From contig CAMOSA010000108.1 in assembly GCA_946624335.1 (NCBI GenBank), positions 1 through 8,258 of the forward strand: a DNA stretch of 8,258 nt, read 5' to 3'. A program made the translations under genes and the position numbers. The DNA is from an uncultured Prevotellaceae bacterium. Its GTDB lineage: Bacteria > Bacteroidota > Bacteroidia > Bacteroidales > Bacteroidaceae. Of the stretch, positions 1 to 8,150 are shown in pieces (the first letter of the stretch is position 1; each line of letters starts with the position of its first letter). The notes under the pieces were generated by a model, which saw only the letters and a list, made by a program, of their open reading frames with translations, had not been told where the DNA came from and did not search any database.

Positions 1-413
1 TGCCCGCCGCAGGTATTCCTATGGACCTCCGCATCGGTTTCGTGCGCCATCGCTTCCAGAACCAGACGCAGACTTCCAACTTCGGCTACACCAGCGATGA
101 CGACTATAAGTCCGAGTCCAAGTTGCCCATGGAAGAGCAGGATGAGATCACCAAGTCGCTTCGTGCACGTGGTTTCATGAAGGGACCAAAGTACTTCCAC
201 TGCGGTAACAGCACCAGCGCCAACTTAGGTATTGAGTGCGAGCACGTCACACGCCGCATCATGGTGAGCGCTGACATGGATCCCGACAAGACCTACTACA
301 TCCGCTTCAAGAATGTTCTCAACAACCAGCAACTGCAATTCTTCACTGACTACCTGGAATTTGTCTCCAAGGATGTCTATGACAATCCCGTCGAGCCCGA
401 AGATTATTGGTGA
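1..413 (+). CDS. C-terminal part of a probable SusC/D-associated surface lipoprotein (5' end outside window)
   Basis: The reading frame is open from the first complete codon (position 3) to a TGA at 411-413, giving 136 residues with no stop before the window edge; the ATG at 21 is therefore probably internal. No signal peptide or lipobox is visible because the N-terminus is missing. The piece is polar and beta-rich. Its last 45 or so residues contain a pattern (DKTYYIRFKNVL, then FFTDYLEFVSKDVYDNP and a final EDYW) that resembles, from memory, the tails of Bacteroidales fasciclin/DUF5108-type lipoproteins encoded beside SusC/SusD pairs; this family call is tentative. The following gene ends in a similarly organised domain, so the two may be related accessory proteins. 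It lies 43 bases before the FAS1 lipoprotein gene on the same strand and is probably co-transcribed with it. It could instead be the tail of another surface glycan-binding protein. Confidence 0.6.
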   Translation, partial: PAAGIPMDLRIGFVRHRFQNQTQTSNFGYTSDDDYKSESKLPMEEQDEITKSLRARGFMKGPKYFHCGNSTSANLGIECEHVTRRIMVSADMDPDKTYYIRFKNVLNNQQLQFFTDYLEFVSKDVYDNPVEPEDYW

Positions 414-439
414 TTAAACGTGAAGAATAATGGTAATCT

Positions 440-445
440 AAAAAA
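440..445 (+). promoter_or_regulatory. A-rich leader before the FAS1 lipoprotein start
   Basis: Six consecutive A residues end 11 bases before the ATG at 457, inside an AT-rich 43-base gap. No Shine-Dalgarno-like GGAGG is present. Bacteroidota commonly lack this motif and use A-rich leaders for translation initiation, so a role in setting this start is inferred. I see no TAnnTTTG-type promoter element in the gap, which supports read-through from the upstream gene. Confidence 0.25.
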
Positions 446-456
446 GTTAAGCTACT

Positions 457-2385
457 ATGATACAAGGAAAAATCAAACGATGCTTTCAGGCAGGAGTCTT
501 TGGAGCAGCCATGCTAACGCTGCTCCCCGCCTGCACTGATGACCATTTCATTGTACAAGATGGAGGCGGAGTTGGCGAGAACGCCACGAAGACATTGTGG
601 GAACAGATCAAGAGCGACCCTACACTGAGCAACTTCGCTGCTATCGTGGAGAAGACACCGGCCTTCAAGGACGAGAAGCACCCCATTAAGAACTATACCT
701 TCAAGGATGTGCTCAACAGCAACCAGACGCTGACCGTCTTCGCTCCCACCAACGAAGCCCTCTCGGCCGAGGATCTGCACTACTACGACTCGCTCGTGGA
801 TGTGCGGCCCTACGACGTGTTCCTCCGTCTCGTGGGCAACCATATCACCCGCAATCGCTATGACGCTACGGGCACCAACCCCAATGGCGAACCCGAGAAG
901 CTGGTGATGGTGAACAACAAGAAGGCCACCTTCGACCGTTCGGCGAAGAAGTTCAAGGACATACCCTTGCTCAAGGAGTCCAATATCCCTGCCACGAACG
1001 GCGTCCTGCACAAGATAGGCGCACAGTCGCCGTTCGCCTACAATGTGTATGAGTACATCCGCGCCAACGACGCCAAGTACCGTCACGTCAATGCCTGGCT
1101 GGAGCAGCACGACACGCTCTACTTCAACTCCAACCTCAGCGCCGAGGCAGGCTCCAATCCCGAGACGGGCGAGCCGATCTATGTCGACAGCGTCTATTCG
1201 CGCTACAACTCACTCTATTCCTACCAGTACAGTCCCCAGTCCGTAGAATGGGTGATGCCACACAAGGGCGTCAACGCCAACCTCGAGGCAGAGGACAGTA
1301 TCTGGGCCGTCATCCTACCCAGCGATGCCGCTTGGGAAGAGGCCTATCAGGCCATGGAGAAGGACTACAACTATGCTAACACCTATTTCGACAAGACCAA
1401 GGAAGCTGCTATGGTCAAGGATAATCAGTCCAGCAAGCGCTCGATGTTCCTCACGGTGACGGATTCGCTCAAGGACATATCCTTCAATATGGACATGGTG
1501 TCGCCGCTGGCTTTCAACGTCCGTATGCAGAAGCGCATCCCCGAACAGACCAACTTCTGGACGGTGGAGACCTTCTTGAACTATGAGATGAAGAAGCTCT
1601 TCAACACCCGTACCGACACGTTCATTGTCGACCAGAAGGCCACCATGGACGTGAAGCCTCTCCTCTTCGACGGCAAGAGCCCCGTACAGGTCTCCAATGG
1701 TATCGTCTATCCCGTCGACCACTGGAACTACCGTAAGGCTTACGGCTACAAGGATATCGAGGTCAAGGTGAACCCCGCCAGCATCTTCCAGAACGTGCGC
1801 TACAACCTCACCGCACAGGAACAGAAGGAACGCACCTATAACGGCGACTACGAGACGACGAGTTTCAACAGCGAGACCAGTGCCCTGGCCAACGACAGCG
1901 CCCTGGGCCGCGTCAGCCGCAACACCTTCATGACCTTCTCACGCAGCACCAGCGTGCCGACAGCAGAGCTCATCCTGCGCTCGAACGACGGCAACGACCA
2001 GCAGGTACGTAGTAATGTACCCTACGACATCTACCTCGTCCTGGTGCCCGACTTCTACCGCGTCGACCCCGACTCCATTGTGGCATTCACGCCCGGTGAA
2101 GATCCTGTCAAAAAGAATAAACTGCAGGTACAGATCAGCTACCTCAGCGATGACCTCAAGGAGACACAGACCAGCGCCAACGACATGAAGTTCGAGTACG
2201 ATGGTCTGAAGGTGGACACCGTCTATGCCGGAACGTTTACCTTCCCCTATTCCTACAGGAACATCACCAAGAGCTATCCTACCATTATCATCAAGTCTCA
2301 GTCAATTAACTCGACGGCAAGAGCACAAGGCTATCAGACCACGTTCTCCATTGACCGAGTTATCCTCAGAGCGAAAGAAGAATAA
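457..2385 (+). CDS. Fasciclin (FAS1) domain surface lipoprotein of a SusC/D operon
   Basis: A 642-residue predicted outer-membrane lipoprotein. The N-terminus has basic residues (K5, K7, R8), a hydrophobic stretch and the lipobox LPAC with Cys26, followed by acidic TDD, which fits the Bacteroidota surface-export signal. The first FAS1 domain spans about residues 45-190: it has the H1-type motif TVFAPTNEAL (93-102) and the H2-type motif ATNGVLHKIG (179-188). A second, divergent FAS1 domain covers about 195-425, with AVILPSDAAW (284-293) and SNGIVYPVD (413-421), and carries a long insertion. Residues 430-642 form a beta-rich C-terminal domain without recognised catalytic motifs. FAS1 domains mediate adhesion and contacts with matrix or glycans; here a substrate-capturing accessory role to the SusC/SusD pair is inferred from the neighbours. 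The ATG at 457 is the first in frame after a TAA at 448-450 and gives a complete signal peptide. The next gene starts 27 bases downstream. The FAS1 call is firm; the ligand is unknown. Confidence 0.87.
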   Translation: MIQGKIKRCFQAGVFGAAMLTLLPACTDDHFIVQDGGGVGENATKTLWEQIKSDPTLSNFAAIVEKTPAFKDEKHPIKNYTFKDVLNSNQTLTVFAPTNEALSAEDLHYYDSLVDVRPYDVFLRLVGNHITRNRYDATGTNPNGEPEKLVMVNNKKATFDRSAKKFKDIPLLKESNIPATNGVLHKIGAQSPFAYNVYEYIRANDAKYRHVNAWLEQHDTLYFNSNLSAEAGSNPETGEPIYVDSVYSRYNSLYSYQYSPQSVEWVMPHKGVNANLEAEDSIWAVILPSDAAWEEAYQAMEKDYNYANTYFDKTKEAAMVKDNQSSKRSMFLTVTDSLKDISFNMDMVSPLAFNVRMQKRIPEQTNFWTVETFLNYEMKKLFNTRTDTFIVDQKATMDVKPLLFDGKSPVQVSNGIVYPVDHWNYRKAYGYKDIEVKVNPASIFQNVRYNLTAQEQKERTYNGDYETTSFNSETSALANDSALGRVSRNTFMTFSRSTSVPTAELILRSNDGNDQQVRSNVPYDIYLVLVPDFYRVDPDSIVAFTPGEDPVKKNKLQVQISYLSDDLKETQTSANDMKFEYDGLKVDTVYAGTFTFPYSYRNITKSYPTIIIKSQSINSTARAQGYQTTFSIDRVILRAKEE

Positions 2386-2395
2386 GAATGAATCC

Positions 2396-2403
2396 AAAAA
2401 AAA
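2396..2403 (+). promoter_or_regulatory. A8 leader before the susC-like start
   Basis: An uninterrupted run of eight A residues ends 9 bases before the ATG at 2413, within the 27-base gap after the FAS1 gene. There is no Shine-Dalgarno motif. The run resembles the A-rich leader before the previous gene and probably helps ribosome loading; that role is inferred from what is known of Bacteroidota translation starts. Confidence 0.3.
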
Positions 2404-2412
2404 TCTGAAATC

Positions 2413-5400
2413 ATGACGAAGAGATTCAATCCCTCCAACCGCTATAAGGCATTCCGTCTTGCGCTCTGCCTGACTGCCTTCTTCGGAGCATCCGTGGCTC
2501 CGGCAATGGCACAGGATGTCGTAGACGAAGCAGCCATTGCCGAGGCTGACAGCGTAGCGCTGGCCAAACGGCGCATTGCCAAGAAGCCCGAGAAACAATA
2601 TGAAATGAAATCCGTCGCCGGCACCGTCTACGATGCCGCCACGGGGCAGCCGATGGGCGGCGTACGTGTCCAGGCACTACAGCTGCCGCGCTACTCCACC
2701 CTGACCGAGGAGGACGGAACCTACAAGCTGGACGTGCCCGTCTTCTGCCATGCACTCATCATGGATGCGCCCGACTATAACATCCTGCAGATGGCCATCA
2801 AGGGCGAGCAAGGCCAAGATGCCAAGATGATGAGCACACAGTTCAGCAGCTTCTACACCGACGACACGAAGATTACGGCACAGCGTAAGATCAACCTCCG
2901 TGAGACCAGTTCCATCAGCGTCGAGACAGATATGCAGAACCTGCTGGCTGGTGACATACATTCCACCAGTCGCAGCGCACTGCCTGGCCAGGGAGCTTAC
3001 TTCACCATCCGTGGCATCAACTCCATCAACGCTAACGCACAGCCCCTGTTCATCATCGACGGCAACATGGTCGACCTCGAGGAAGATCGCACCAGCCTCC
3101 ACGAAGGATATTTCAACAATATCCTCGCCGGTCTGGATCCCGAGAATGTGGAGAGCATCCAGGTGATCAAGAATGCTACCGCCCTCTATGGCGCCAAGGG
3201 TGCCAATGGCGTGGTTATCATCAACACCAAGCGAGGCCACAGCCAAGCCACGAAGATCAATGTACGCATCTATGGTGGCGTGGAGCTGGCACCCGACCGC
3301 ATCAAGATGATGAACGGCGACGCTTACCGCAGCTACCTCAGTGAGCTGGCAGGTACCGTCTATGACGTGCGTGACTCCAAGTCCGGCAATCTCAACCAGT
3401 ATGCCTTCCTCAACGAGGCTCCGGAGAGCAGCAACTACTACCGCAGCGTCTTCCACAACAACACCGACTGGCAGAAGGATATGTACCACACAGCCTTCAC
3501 ACAGAACTATAAGGTCAGCGTCGAAGGTGGCGACGATATCGGTATGTACGACCTCTCACTCGGCTACACCAGCGGACAGGCCACGCTGAAGGGCAACGAT
3601 TTCAGCCGCCTCAACCTGCGCTTCAACACCGACATCAAAGTCTTCGAGAAAGTGCATGCAGGTCTCGACATCGCTTACAACCAGACCAGCTACAATGTGC
3701 TCGACAACGGATGGAGCGAGAGCTACGATATGCAGAACGTCGGCTCCACCAACGTCCTGGGTCTGCTGCAGGCTCCCTTCCTCTCGCCGTATGCCTACTA
3801 CCACGACGAGAACACGGGCCGCCTCGAGCTCTCAAACGAATATGCCGGTAAGTATGCCTCCACGAATGGCGTAGGCCGATGGATCCAGAATCCCTTCGCC
3901 TTCCCTCACGGCCTCGACTACGACATCAACGAGTGCCTGCGCAACCCATACTGGATCATCCGCAACGGTAAGGGCAAGAACAAGAACTATGCCGAGCTGA
4001 CACAGATCAGCATCAACTTCTCACCGAAATACCAGGTGACCAAGCAGTTCGCCATCAGCGACCGCTTCAACTACACCCTCAACCGCAACAACGAGAAGTA
4101 CTTCCTGCCCATCAACGGTGCTACGATGTACTTCCTTCAGGACCTCGGTGAGATCTCGTCCGTGCTGAAGTCACAGTTCACCAAGGAGACGACCATCAAC
4201 AACGACCTACGCCTCGAATGGGGTAACAACTACGGAGCACACACCATCAACGTCTTCGGCGGTTGGCGCTATAACAACTACAGCTATAGCTACTCCTTCA
4301 TGCGAGGCTACAACAATGAGAACGACAAGCTGCCCAACATCTCCAAGAATATGCAGTATGTCAACTATGGCGGCACCAAGGACAATTGGATCGACATGAG
4401 CTACTACCTCAATGCCGACTACAATTTCCAGAACAAGTACTTCGCACAGTTCACCGTGTCGAGCCAGGCCAGCAGCCGTTTCGGCAAGGACACCAAGGAC
4501 GGTCTGAAGCTCGCCGGCGTCAGCTGGGGCATCTTCCCCAGCCTCCAGCTCGGATGGGTCATCAGCAACGAGGACTGGTTCAAGACCGGCAAGGGCGTCA
4601 ACTACCTGAAGCTCACCGCCGGCATCGACCAGAGCGGTAACGACGGCATCGACTACTATGCCGCCCGCACCTACTGGGAGAGCCAGCAGGTCAGCGAGAA
4701 CACCGTAGGTCTCGTCCTGAAGAACATCGAGAACACCAGCATCCAGTGGGAGACCACCACACGCTTCAACGTAGCCCTCGAAGGCTCGTTCTTCCAGAAC
4801 CGCCTCAACGCAGGTGTGGACTTCTACATGAGCAAGACGGACAACCTGCTCACGCTGAAAGACCTTGACTACCTCTCTGGTCTCGGCAAATACTGGACCA
4901 ACGACGGTCAGCTCAAGAACCTCGGCTTCGACGTTCACGCCGCTGCAGCCCTTGTCAACCGCAAGGACATCAAGTGGGAGATCGGAGCCAGCTTAGGCCA
5001 CTACACCAATGAGATCACCAAGCTGCCCTCCACCGACGTCATGAGACTCACCGATGTCAATGGCAACGTGACGAAGGTCATCAACGGTCACACCAACAGC
5101 ATCTATGGCACCGACAATGTGCTCACCGCTGTAGGCTACGCCGCAGGCACCTTCTTTGGATGGCAGACCAACGGCGTCCTGGCCAACGATGCCGAGGCCA
5201 GCTCAGCCGGCGCTCAGGGCTACCTGAAGTACCCCACCGGACTGAAGGAGAACCCCTACAGTGACTTCCAGGCTGGTGACGTCCGCTTCGTCGACCAGAA
5301 TGGCGATGGCGTCATCGATGACAACGACAAGGTAGCCATCGGTAACCCCAACCCTGACATCTACGGTAATATCTTCACCAACCTCACTTGGAAGAACCTG

Positions 5401-5850
5401 CGCCTCGATGTCAACTTCAAGTACTCGCTCGGCAACGACGTCTACAACTTCCAACGTTCCATCATCGAAGGCAGCAACACCACCTACAACCAGACCACGG
5501 CCGTCCAGAACCGTTGGACCTACGAGGGACAGCGCACCGATATGCCTAAGGCCTGCTACACCGACAGCAAGGACTGGCGCAACAACGAGCGTATGTCCGA
5601 CCGTTGGATCGAGGATGGCAGCTACCTCAAGCTGAAGAACGTCAGACTCACCTACGTCGTTCCCTTGCACAACGAATGGCTGCAGGGCCTCCGCGTCTGG
5701 GGCGAAGCTAACAACCTCTTCACGCTCACTCGCTATCTGGGCGTAGACCCCGAGACAAGTGCTCGCAACAGCGTCCTCTATCAGGGCATCGACACCGGTA
5801 TGCTCTCCGTAGGCCGTAGCTTCAACCTGGGTGTATCCATCAACCTCTAA
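2413..5850 (+). CDS. SusC/RagA-family TonB-linked outer-membrane transporter
   Basis: A 1145-residue outer-membrane protein, within the usual 950-1150 range for SusC-like transporters, which import oligosaccharides or peptides captured by a partner SusD. Residues 1-33 form a signal peptide ending in AMA, with cleavage likely before Gln34. Residues 67-125 are a carboxypeptidase-regulatory-like beta domain (SVAGTVYDAATGQPMGGV, later DGTYKL). The plug spans about 160-275, with FTIRGINSINANAQPLFIIDG (start at F197; R200-G201) and YGAKGANGVVIINT (from Y259). The remaining residues form the beta-barrel. A SusC-typical DQNGDGVIDDND loop lies at 961-972, and the chain ends in GVSINL. A standard TonB box (EVVVTG-like) is not seen between the first domain and the plug. 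The ATG at 2413 is the only start that follows the in-frame TGA at 2389-2391 and yields the signal peptide. The susD-like gene begins 12 bases after the stop. Family assignment is certain; the substrate is not determinable. Confidence 0.96.
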   Translation: MTKRFNPSNRYKAFRLALCLTAFFGASVAPAMAQDVVDEAAIAEADSVALAKRRIAKKPEKQYEMKSVAGTVYDAATGQPMGGVRVQALQLPRYSTLTEEDGTYKLDVPVFCHALIMDAPDYNILQMAIKGEQGQDAKMMSTQFSSFYTDDTKITAQRKINLRETSSISVETDMQNLLAGDIHSTSRSALPGQGAYFTIRGINSINANAQPLFIIDGNMVDLEEDRTSLHEGYFNNILAGLDPENVESIQVIKNATALYGAKGANGVVIINTKRGHSQATKINVRIYGGVELAPDRIKMMNGDAYRSYLSELAGTVYDVRDSKSGNLNQYAFLNEAPESSNYYRSVFHNNTDWQKDMYHTAFTQNYKVSVEGGDDIGMYDLSLGYTSGQATLKGNDFSRLNLRFNTDIKVFEKVHAGLDIAYNQTSYNVLDNGWSESYDMQNVGSTNVLGLLQAPFLSPYAYYHDENTGRLELSNEYAGKYASTNGVGRWIQNPFAFPHGLDYDINECLRNPYWIIRNGKGKNKNYAELTQISINFSPKYQVTKQFAISDRFNYTLNRNNEKYFLPINGATMYFLQDLGEISSVLKSQFTKETTINNDLRLEWGNNYGAHTINVFGGWRYNNYSYSYSFMRGYNNENDKLPNISKNMQYVNYGGTKDNWIDMSYYLNADYNFQNKYFAQFTVSSQASSRFGKDTKDGLKLAGVSWGIFPSLQLGWVISNEDWFKTGKGVNYLKLTAGIDQSGNDGIDYYAARTYWESQQVSENTVGLVLKNIENTSIQWETTTRFNVALEGSFFQNRLNAGVDFYMSKTDNLLTLKDLDYLSGLGKYWTNDGQLKNLGFDVHAAAALVNRKDIKWEIGASLGHYTNEITKLPSTDVMRLTDVNGNVTKVINGHTNSIYGTDNVLTAVGYAAGTFFGWQTNGVLANDAEASSAGAQGYLKYPTGLKENPYSDFQAGDVRFVDQNGDGVIDDNDKVAIGNPNPDIYGNIFTNLTWKNLRLDVNFKYSLGNDVYNFQRSIIEGSNTTYNQTTAVQNRWTYEGQRTDMPKACYTDSKDWRNNERMSDRWIEDGSYLKLKNVRLTYVVPLHNEWLQGLRVWGEANNLFTLTRYLGVDPETSARNSVLYQGIDTGMLSVGRSFNLGVSINL

Positions 5851-5862
5851 TCAGACAGCAAC

Positions 5863-8112
5863 ATGAAAAAGAATATCATTGTATCTATCCTCCTCGCACT
5901 GACACTGGGAATCTCATTCTCCTCCTGCGAGGATATGCTTACGGGTGACATGGACCGGCACGTAGGAATCGACGACATAGCCCAAGACACCCTTTACAGC
6001 TACTGGGGAATCCTGCGCAGCCTACAGAACGTGGCCGAGCGTTATGTCGTGCTCGGCGAATGTCGCGGCGACATGATCAACGGCACGCAGTACGTCAGCG
6101 ACTCCATCAACTCAATCCTCGAGTTCGGTCTCGACGGCAATGCCACCGACGGCTCCAACCGTTTCCTCAAGGCTACCGACTTCTACCACATCATCAACTC
6201 CTGCAACGCCTATCTCTACCGTTGCGACACCACCAAGGTGTCTGGCATGAACCAGCCTCTGATGCTCAAGGAATACGCACAGGTCACCAGCATCCGTGCT
6301 TGGGCCTACCTGCAACTCGTGCTGGCCTATGGCCGCGTGCCGTATTTCGAGAAGCCGATGCTGTCCACGGCTGATATGGAAGAGTTCCACAAGGCCGAGC
6401 AGTTTGTCGATGCCAATACGCTCGCCAGCAGCGGCGTCGTGCAGAAAGTCGAAGAAGTGCTCTATGTTCCCACCCTCCTCCGCGAGGAATGGGACCGTGC
6501 CATTCCATACATCGACTATGCCAACTATGGCCGTACCAGCGTCATCGCTTATGCTTCACAGTGTGTGTTCCCGCAGGATCTCGTCCTCGGCGACATCTAC
6601 CTGCTCCGCGCACAGGGTGAAGGCTCAGAGGCTGACTACCGCATGGCTGCACAGCACTACTACAACTTCCTCAACTCCGACAAAGGCGGTCCGCTGTTGC
6701 CCAACAGGCTCTACGGCACGATGTCTAAGAGCATGTTAACAGAGCAGTACCACAATATGTTAAACTCTTGGTCTTACAACATCTTTCGCAGCGTAGCGCA
6801 GACGAGCACATCGGCAGAACTCGTCACCGTCATCCCCAGCAACACCAACAAGCTCTGGGGCACCGTCCTGCGCGGCATCAACGAGCTGTTCGGCTTCGAT
6901 GCCACTCTCAGCGTCAACACATCGGCAGCGGACACTGTGACGACAGCCAGCGTGTCGCTGGAGCGCAATTTCGAGCACCAGCTGGATGCCTCACCCGCCT
7001 ACAAGGCGCTGAACAAAGCACAGAACTATGAGGCCTACATCGGTCCCGAAGGCAACTACCATTGCACCGTCCTTCAGGGTGCCGGTGACGCACGCTACGA
7101 GATGTCGACCGGCAACTACACCGACTATGAGAAGGGCGCACAGGATGAAGTCAACTTCGTCATGAAACAGAACATCGGCGGAGCCTTCAGCACCACCTAT
7201 CCCATCATCTATCGTAAGGCCAGCGTATGGCTGCGCTTTGCACAGGCACTCAACGGAGCCGGTTTCCCGGGCTATGCCTTCGCAATCCTGCGCCACGGCC
7301 TCATCGGTACCGAGGACTGGGTCCCCAGCAGCATCGAGGATTATCCTGCCAAGACCGTCAAATACTACGATCCCACGCTCATCGCTGGCACCGACACTAC
7401 CTTCTACGAGGATCCTGAGAGCTTCTATACCAACTGTCTGGCTGCCGGACTCGACACGCTGACTACGGCTGAGGATTCTACCACATTCCTCAATGCTCAT
7501 GTAGGAACGGCACCCCTCACCTACTCACAGATCCCCTACGGAGGCATCACCGTTTGCGACTACATCAGCCGCCGTGAGATGGACAATGCCAAGAAATTCA
7601 AGTTCCTTGATTTCAACACCATCTACCTGCGTGGCTCCAACAACAACAACAGCCTGAGCATCTGGCACGGACCAACAGAGTACAACATCAACAACATTAC
7701 GAGCTACACCTACACCAATGGCGCTGTCTCGATGGGTATCCATGCCCGTGGCTGCGGCATCCTGCGTCTTGGCGAGGCTGAGACGACGTTCAACTACATC
7801 GATCAGGTCAACAAGATGCTGCGCCTCTATGAAGGCCAAGAGCAGGACCTCACGGCCGAAGAGATCTACGACCCCGAGAACCTGCGCACCGTGCAGGTGG
7901 CCATCGCCGACCTCATCATCGACGAGATGGCGCTGGAGACGGCCTTCGAGGGCAACCGCTTCTTCGACCTTCTCTGCTACAGCCGCTTCCTCGGCAACAA
8001 GGGTGTTGAGCGCTTTGCACAGCGCGTATCAGAGCGCAGTGGAACACGTGATGCAGCTCTCTACACACACCTGCTCACTCCCAGCAACTGGTACTTCAAG
8101 CTTCCCGAATAA
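5863..8112 (+). CDS. SusD/RagB-family surface nutrient-binding lipoprotein
   Basis: A 749-residue lipoprotein that should act as the lid of the preceding SusC-like barrel, binding ligand at the cell surface. The signal peptide has K2-K3, a hydrophobic core and Cys22 in the lipobox FSSC, followed by acidic ED, fitting surface export. SusD hallmarks are present: an N-terminal helical segment with ERYVVLGECRGDMINGT (about residues 60-76), the conserved tetratricopeptide-like helix SIRAWAYLQLVLAYGRVPYF (R145, W147, Y149; about 143-162), and the C-terminal E-x-A-F-E-G-N-R-F-F-D-L motif (E692-L703). Most SusD proteins are about 450-650 residues, so this one is long; the extra length seems to lie in the middle (roughly 200-430) and around 510-590. 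The start is the first ATG after the SusC stop, with a 12-base gap and no Shine-Dalgarno motif, which suggests translational coupling. Nothing in the sequence identifies the ligand. Confidence 0.94.
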   Translation: MKKNIIVSILLALTLGISFSSCEDMLTGDMDRHVGIDDIAQDTLYSYWGILRSLQNVAERYVVLGECRGDMINGTQYVSDSINSILEFGLDGNATDGSNRFLKATDFYHIINSCNAYLYRCDTTKVSGMNQPLMLKEYAQVTSIRAWAYLQLVLAYGRVPYFEKPMLSTADMEEFHKAEQFVDANTLASSGVVQKVEEVLYVPTLLREEWDRAIPYIDYANYGRTSVIAYASQCVFPQDLVLGDIYLLRAQGEGSEADYRMAAQHYYNFLNSDKGGPLLPNRLYGTMSKSMLTEQYHNMLNSWSYNIFRSVAQTSTSAELVTVIPSNTNKLWGTVLRGINELFGFDATLSVNTSAADTVTTASVSLERNFEHQLDASPAYKALNKAQNYEAYIGPEGNYHCTVLQGAGDARYEMSTGNYTDYEKGAQDEVNFVMKQNIGGAFSTTYPIIYRKASVWLRFAQALNGAGFPGYAFAILRHGLIGTEDWVPSSIEDYPAKTVKYYDPTLIAGTDTTFYEDPESFYTNCLAAGLDTLTTAEDSTTFLNAHVGTAPLTYSQIPYGGITVCDYISRREMDNAKKFKFLDFNTIYLRGSNNNNSLSIWHGPTEYNINNITSYTYTNGAVSMGIHARGCGILRLGEAETTFNYIDQVNKMLRLYEGQEQDLTAEEIYDPENLRTVQVAIADLIIDEMALETAFEGNRFFDLLCYSRFLGNKGVERFAQRVSERSGTRDAALYTHLLTPSNWYFKLPE

Positions 8113-8150
8113 GCAACCGGAAGAAAGCACCTGAGCTCATCCGCTCCACA

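Noticed and set aside
21..413. Complete small gene starting at the ATG at 21
   Set aside because: The frame is open to the window edge, there is no signal peptide or leader before this ATG, and the sequence reads as the end of a larger protein.
514..1110. Antisense open frame (198 codons) opposite the FAS1 lipoprotein gene
   Set aside because: The opposing frame encodes firm FAS1 motifs; the antisense product has no family features.
2677..3489. Long antisense open frame (270 codons) opposite the susC-like gene
   Set aside because: It lies fully within a clear SusC coding sequence. Strong C/G bias at third codon positions keeps antisense frames open, and the translation is a low-complexity V/L/D/E-rich series with no recognisable domain.
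4207..4938. Antisense open frame (243 codons) opposite the barrel region
   Set aside because: Same cause: it mirrors biased codons of the transporter gene and shows no signal peptide, motif or leader of its own.
5293..5331. Calcium-binding EF-hand domain in the transporter
   Set aside because: The DQNGDGVIDDND loop is a common feature of SusC barrels and is not flanked by the paired helices of a true EF-hand; recorded as a family hallmark only.
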